In this document: positions 60,888-64,000 of the stretch, piece by piece | How the letters are laid out: each line of letters begins with the position of its first letter | Numbering within the stretch: the first letter of the stretch is position 1 | Assembly: GCA_963721445.1 (NCBI GenBank) | Contig: CAVRIZ010000005.1 | Span: forward strand, 1,674,001 to 1,738,000 | Direction of reading: 5' to 3' | DNA from: DAIOEK01 sp963721445 | Lineage (GTDB): Bacteria > Chloroflexota > Anaerolineae > Anaerolineales > Anaerolineaceae | Length of the DNA stretch: 64,000 nt | Translations under genes and position numbers: made by a program | Notes under the pieces: model-generated | Database searches by the model: none | What the model was told of the DNA's origin: nothing | What the model saw: only the letters and a program-made list of their open reading frames with translations

Positions 60888-61436
60888 ATGAGTTATGTTG
60901 AAGATAATCTAATGCCCAACGAAAAAATCCTATTTTCTGCAAAAGTATCGCCAGCGATATTTATATCGCCATTTATTATTCTAATAATCGGAATCGTAAT
61001 ATTTATTAAAGCTATTGAAATGAACCAGCAGATGGACGACTTTGGAAAAATACTCTCAGGTCTTGTTTGTTTAATTTCGATCGGCTTCATAATTGCCACC
61101 TTCTACTTAATAATTGACTCGATCATTACTATAATCACAACCGAATTTGCCATAACCAATAAGCGGCTAATCGCAAAAACAGGATTCGTCCGAAGGAATA
61201 CTATCGAGATGCTCCTGAACAAAATAGAAAGTGCCAGCGTAAATCAAAGCATACTCGGTCGGATTTTGAAATTTGGGACTATTACCATCACTGGTACTGG
61301 AGGGACACAACAAAGATTTAGGGCGATAGTGGATCCTATGGATTTGAGGAAAAAGATATACCAGGTTTTGGAGTACATCAATAATCAGTATGATGCGAAG
61401 CCGCAAGCTCTACCGGAGAAACTGGAAGCTTCATAA
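60888..61436 (+). CDS. bacterial PH-domain (bPH2) membrane protein
   Basis: A 182-residue protein of the YdbS/bPH2 type. LMPNEKILFSAKVS at the N-terminus, two spans (IFISPFIILIIGIVIFIKAI and ILSGLVCLISIGFIIATFYL), then the PH-like domain ITNKRLIAKTGFVRRNTIEM, KIESASVNQSILGRILKFGT with GTGGTQQRFRAIVDP. Function of these proteins is not settled. GGGGAGG eight bases before the ATG. It lies inside the tRNA-flanked island. Confidence 0.85.
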   Translation: MSYVEDNLMPNEKILFSAKVSPAIFISPFIILIIGIVIFIKAIEMNQQMDDFGKILSGLVCLISIGFIIATFYLIIDSIITIITTEFAITNKRLIAKTGFVRRNTIEMLLNKIESASVNQSILGRILKFGTITITGTGGTQQRFRAIVDPMDLRKKIYQVLEYINNQYDAKPQALPEKLEAS

Positions 61437-61785
61437 TACCAACGCTCTAAATTTGTGCTTGGATTTGGTCCGCGATGTTGGGCTGTTGAGATCAATATCA
61501 GATCCAAATACCTTAAAAAGTGTTTACATAGAGATGTCACACATTTTGGAGATCGAGGATAAAGATAACTCTGATATTCTAATTAAAGCTACTTTGATTG
61601 ATTTAATTAATTATAAGAATCTGGGTATTGAATTTGTCCATACCACAACTTGTAACGACCAGTTTGTATGTGAAGAATGTAAAAAAATGGCATTAGAAAA
61701 TATTTCCATTGATTCAGCAATTGAAATTAATCCTATTCCAAGAAGATGTAAAAATAAATATTGTAGGTGTTGGTATATTACCTAA
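61390..61785 (+). CDS. cysteine-rich hypothetical protein
   Basis: A 131-codon frame whose first 47 bases overlap the PH-domain gene; a later start near 61534 (MSHILEIEDKDN) is as likely. The interesting part is the C-terminus: TTTCNDQFVCEECKKMA, then RRCKNKYCRCWYIT, giving C-x2-C and C-x4-C-x-C clusters that could bind a metal and vaguely recall the end of phage head-morphogenesis proteins. No family is assigned. Low confidence that the start is right. Confidence 0.4.
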   Translation: MMRSRKLYRRNWKLHNTNALNLCLDLVRDVGLLRSISDPNTLKSVYIEMSHILEIEDKDNSDILIKATLIDLINYKNLGIEFVHTTTCNDQFVCEECKKMALENISIDSAIEINPIPRRCKNKYCRCWYIT

Positions 61786-61971
61786 TTCGCTAATAGAGAA
61801 TTATAAAACTAAGGTATATTTTTTTACGTTATGAAAAGTAATTACTAATTAGTTGATGTGTTATTACCTAATAGGAAGATAACCATATTTCGCTTGGTTG
61901 AAGGAATGAAAACGCCTAAACTATAAATACTCTTTCCATAATATTCTTAGGAACATTGATTATTTTTCCCG

Positions 61972-62436
61972 TTATTTTAAAATAACTGACTTTTTCCATA
62001 AGGGTGGTACTTTTGTTTCGGAATACTTATTAGACTCTTTAATCAATCGAATTAACCGTAAGATTGGACCACCGACAAGGACCGGTACCCAAAAAACGAG
62101 TATTCCGATCCCACAAAAAGGCCATTTAGCTATAAAAGCAACACTACTAAAGAATCCGATAACGATGATGACAAGACTGTAAAACAGAAATGAATAGAAT
62201 ATCTTTCCAAACCTTGATGGAGCAATGATTTCAGTTATCGCAATACCAATCTGACTGATCAGTGAAAAATCTTTCCATTCTTTTAACCCTGTTCGGTTAA
62301 TTGTATTGCAATTACTACAGCCAACTTCTTTTGGTCCAAAACGCGGAATCCCTCTTCTAAGTATTTGTCCGCAATTACTACATCGAATAACATGTTTACT
62401 AAATTCATATAGTACTGGTCCTATGGGCAATGCCAT
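61972..62436 (-). CDS. zinc-ribbon membrane protein, unknown
   Basis: A 154-residue protein with an N-terminal zinc ribbon (IRCSNCGQILRRGIPRF, VGCSNCNTINRTG; two C-x2-C pairs) and two hydrophobic spans (FYSFLFYSLVIIVIGFFSSV and CGIGILVFWVPVLVGGPIL), ending in a charged tail. No family is recognised. It lies on the strand opposite to the other island genes and shares their AT-rich composition. Confidence 0.65.
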   Translation of the reverse strand: MALPIGPVLYEFSKHVIRCSNCGQILRRGIPRFGPKEVGCSNCNTINRTGLKEWKDFSLISQIGIAITEIIAPSRFGKIFYSFLFYSLVIIVIGFFSSVAFIAKWPFCGIGILVFWVPVLVGGPILRLIRLIKESNKYSETKVPPLWKKSVILK

Positions 62437-62636
62437 TAAATCTCTCCATTACAACAAATATTTCATTACCATACAGAGTATACATAATAATCTATTTCCG
62501 GGTTATTGAATTACTACAATTTTATCCTGGTTATCCACTCATTGCCCTGTTATTCTTGCGGTATTTTCAGGATTTGTATATTAATCCGCAAGATCGAGAA
62601 CCTAAATCATAGCCGAATAGGAACTTATCCATAATT

Positions 62637-62671
62637 CGCTTGGTCGTAGGTTCGACCCCTACCGGGCCCAC
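62637..62671 (+). repeat. 35-base direct repeat, right copy (attachment-site-like)
   Basis: Identical to 60405-60439, the 3' end of the CAU tRNA; upstream of it the two sequences differ at once. The 5' half of a tRNA is absent here. Confidence 0.9.
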
Positions 62672-62716
62672 TAAAATAGAGGGAATGTAAGCATCAAATA
62701 TAATAATTATTTTTTG

Positions 62717-62964
62717 AGCGTGGCTAACCGCTTGCCGTAGTGAGCGTAGCAAACGTAGGTCCCCGAAAGGGGAGCGTAGGCCTCCACAAGGGGGATGGTA
62801 TTCGATCCCTACCGGGCAAAATTACTTACTGTTTTTCGGATTCTCTTATAAAATTATGATGGTGAGTCCTACAGAAGGGAATGTTGATCAAACCCTACCG
62901 GGTCCACTCCCATTTACTGTTATCGGGGGATTTACAGGTAATTCTATTCCATTCGCATCAATTT
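62717..62964 (+). repeat. right block of tRNA-derived repeats
   Basis: A diverged copy of the left block: 62717-62817 matches 60577-60680 (tRNA half with inserted hairpins at 62761-62772, loop GAAA, and 62781-62794, loop ACAA), a further T-arm remnant lies at 62884-62907, and TTATCGGGGGATTTACAGGT (62914-62964 region) matches 60774-60822. The block ends about 105 bases before the DUF2726 gene. Together with the flanks this accounts for most of the gene-free stretch 62437-63069. Confidence 0.75.
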
Positions 62965-63069
62965 AGTTTGTTGGGTTTCGAAATAAATTTCTATATCCTA
63001 CCTACACACCCAATTGTATAATCAGGTAGGTCAGTCCAATAAATCATTCACCATCACAAAAGGGGGAAG

Positions 63070-63765
63070 ATGTCACGAAATAGAGGTTGCCTTTCCTTCA
63101 TATTAGGACCATTCATTCCATCAAAGGAATCAGAATATTCGCCTAAGTATTACCCACCCGATACAGAAACGATATCCTATCCATACCATGTCAGGGACGA
63201 CTTTCTGTCTGCCGCCGAGTTGTCTTTCTATCAGGTATTGAAATCCATGATGAAAGACTATTTCGTGATCTGCCCGCAGGTTTCCCTGGCGGAGTTGTTT
63301 TATGTGGACCACCCCAATGTAAACCGGGCAGCAATGGCGCGTATCATCCAGAAACGGGTGGATTTCGTGATTTGCGATCCCACCACAATGAAACCCAGGT
63401 TCGCCATCGAACTGGATGACAGCACCCATCATCGTGCACACCGGATGGAGCGGGATGAATTTGTGGAAAGGGTGTTTGCAGCGGCAAAACTGCCGCTTCT
63501 TCGAATACCCGCCCAGACCGCGTATGATACCCGGGCATTGGCAGAAATGTTCAAAGCAGCTCTTTCTTCTGGAAAAGCAATCCAACCCGAACCGAAGGGT
63601 GTTCCCCTTCAAGCAGGGCAGCCATTACCTCGTTTTTGCCCCAGGTGTGGTTCCGAGCTTATCGAGCGAGTTGCATCTCAGGGCGCCAACCGGGGCACTA
63701 AGTTTCTTGGCTGCAGCAATTATCCCAAGTGTCACTTTATTCAGCCATTACCAAGCTCAATCTGA
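63070..63765 (+). CDS. DUF2726 nuclease-like protein with topoisomerase-type zinc finger
   Basis: A 231-residue protein. Residues about 43-160 form a DUF2726 domain, a predicted restriction-endonuclease-like fold: FLSAAELSFYQVLKSMM, VICPQVSLAELF, KRVDFVICDPTTMKPRFAIE with LDDSTHHRAHRMERDEF, and LPLLRIPAQTAYD. Residues about 188-227 are a topoisomerase-type C4 zinc finger (FCPRCGSELIER, FLGCSNYPKCHFIQ). DNA binding is likely. GGGGGAAG precedes the ATG. It sits just beyond the island, behind the duplicated repeat block. Confidence 0.87.
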   Translation: MSRNRGCLSFILGPFIPSKESEYSPKYYPPDTETISYPYHVRDDFLSAAELSFYQVLKSMMKDYFVICPQVSLAELFYVDHPNVNRAAMARIIQKRVDFVICDPTTMKPRFAIELDDSTHHRAHRMERDEFVERVFAAAKLPLLRIPAQTAYDTRALAEMFKAALSSGKAIQPEPKGVPLQAGQPLPRFCPRCGSELIERVASQGANRGTKFLGCSNYPKCHFIQPLPSSI

Positions 63766-63784
63766 AAGCCGAGAAAGAATCAAA

Positions 63785-64000
63785 ATGAAAAACCAATCCA
63801 AATTCCCCTATCAGTTTTTCGTGGTTACCTTTCTCTGGTCCTGGCTGATCTGGCTGCCGCTGGTGCTGGCAGGCGCGGGCATCATTCCAATCAGTAAAGA
63901 TCTGCAAAGCGCCCTGGTCCTGCCATTGATCTCCCTGGGTGCTTTTGGCCCGGCGGTGGGAGCCTTCTACTGCCTCAGAACCATCAACGGGAAAGGCGCC
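63785..64000 (+). CDS. CPBP family intramembrane protease (partial, runs off the window)
   Basis: An open frame of 72 codons reaching the window's last base. MKNQSKFPYQFFVVTFLWSW is followed by hydrophobic spans (LIWLPLVLAGAGI, LVLPLISLGAFGPAVGAFYC), the usual beginning of CPBP-type proteases, resembling the start of the gene at 18715. The catalytic EExxxR motif would lie beyond the window. It starts 19 bases after the DUF2726 stop. Confidence 0.7.
   Translation, partial: MKNQSKFPYQFFVVTFLWSWLIWLPLVLAGAGIIPISKDLQSALVLPLISLGAFGPAVGAFYCLRTINGKGA

Larger units (their letters stand above)
60405..62671 (+). mobile_element. 2.2-kb tRNA-flanked island, no integrase
   Basis: Bounded by the 35-base repeat of a tRNA 3' end, the typical footprint of tyrosine-integrase insertion. 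The interior appears clearly AT-richer than the chromosome and carries three small genes (PH-domain, Cys-rich and zinc-ribbon membrane proteins). No integrase, excisionase or replication gene is seen, so it is either a remnant or an element mobilised in trans. Confidence 0.6.

Noticed and set aside
62430..62752. Short frames on both strands between the zinc-ribbon gene and the right repeat block
   Set aside because: They overlap the 35-base tRNA repeat, have no ribosome site and no recognisable sequence.
60148..62964. CRISPR array
   Set aside because: The repeats are tRNA-derived, variable in length and unevenly spaced, with no unique spacers of constant size and no cas gene.

Overview
The window reads like a bacterial chromosome segment from an anaerobic or facultative member of the Chloroflexota, most likely class Anaerolineae. 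This is inferred from gene content: a tungsten-type aldehyde:ferredoxin oxidoreductase with its own MoaD-like partner, a six-gene membrane/zinc-ribbon/MutL operon of the kind seen in that class, sugar ABC and DeoR-type regulation, and many small orphan metabolic genes. Promoters are ordinary sigma-70 type (several TTGA--/TATAAT pairs with 17-base spacers) and most genes have clear AGGAGG-type ribosome sites. Nothing here is a replication origin, rRNA operon, CRISPR array or recognisable transposase.

Layout. 1-8.4 kb: unconnected single genes (two SRPBCC proteins, hemerythrin, ASCH protein, F420/NADP-type oxidoreductase, cyclopropane fatty acid synthase, AIF-like flavoprotein, a DUF6602-like protein, GNAT). 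8.4-16.2 kb: a sugar-uptake regulon: a DeoR-type regulator with a built-in sugar-binding-protein domain, divergent from two tandem substrate-binding-protein genes, an RbsA-like ATPase, an RbsC-like permease and a ROK fructokinase. 16.3-33.8 kb: a K+/H+ antiporter, CPBP protease, MFS exporter, SDR, GyrI-like and toroid-fold proteins, cation efflux, nucleoside phosphorylase, a diguanylate cyclase, flavodoxin, ICMT, and a DtxR-FeoA-Nramp fusion. 34.0-40.3 kb: the six-gene MutL operon. 40.3-46.7 kb: a minus-strand cluster of FGGY kinase, glycerol-3-phosphate dehydrogenase, alkyl-DHAP-synthase-like flavoprotein and MFS transporter. 46.8-54.0 kb: M24 peptidase, GT39-type glycosyltransferase, mtnA, ITPase-like yjjX, an EamA transporter, an MsrP/YedY-like molybdoprotein and a LysM protein. 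54.2-59.6 kb: coaX, AOR plus MoaD, and a GT-C membrane protein. 59.7-64 kb: an autoregulated winged-helix gene, one CAU tRNA embedded in degenerate tRNA-derived repeats, a 2.2-kb AT-rich island bounded by a perfect 35-base tRNA 3'-end repeat, a DUF2726 nuclease-like gene, and a CPBP protease running off the end.

Five genes (first sugar-binding protein, ABC ATPase, MutL, EamA transporter, MoaD-like) are each broken by what looks like a single-base indel, at least two of them in short homopolymers. They are best read as base-calling errors in an otherwise intact sequence until checked. The most unusual signal is the tRNA locus at 60.1-63.0 kb, where partial tRNA copies carry inserted hairpins, nearly all closed by four-base loops, in the D-loop or variable-loop position.
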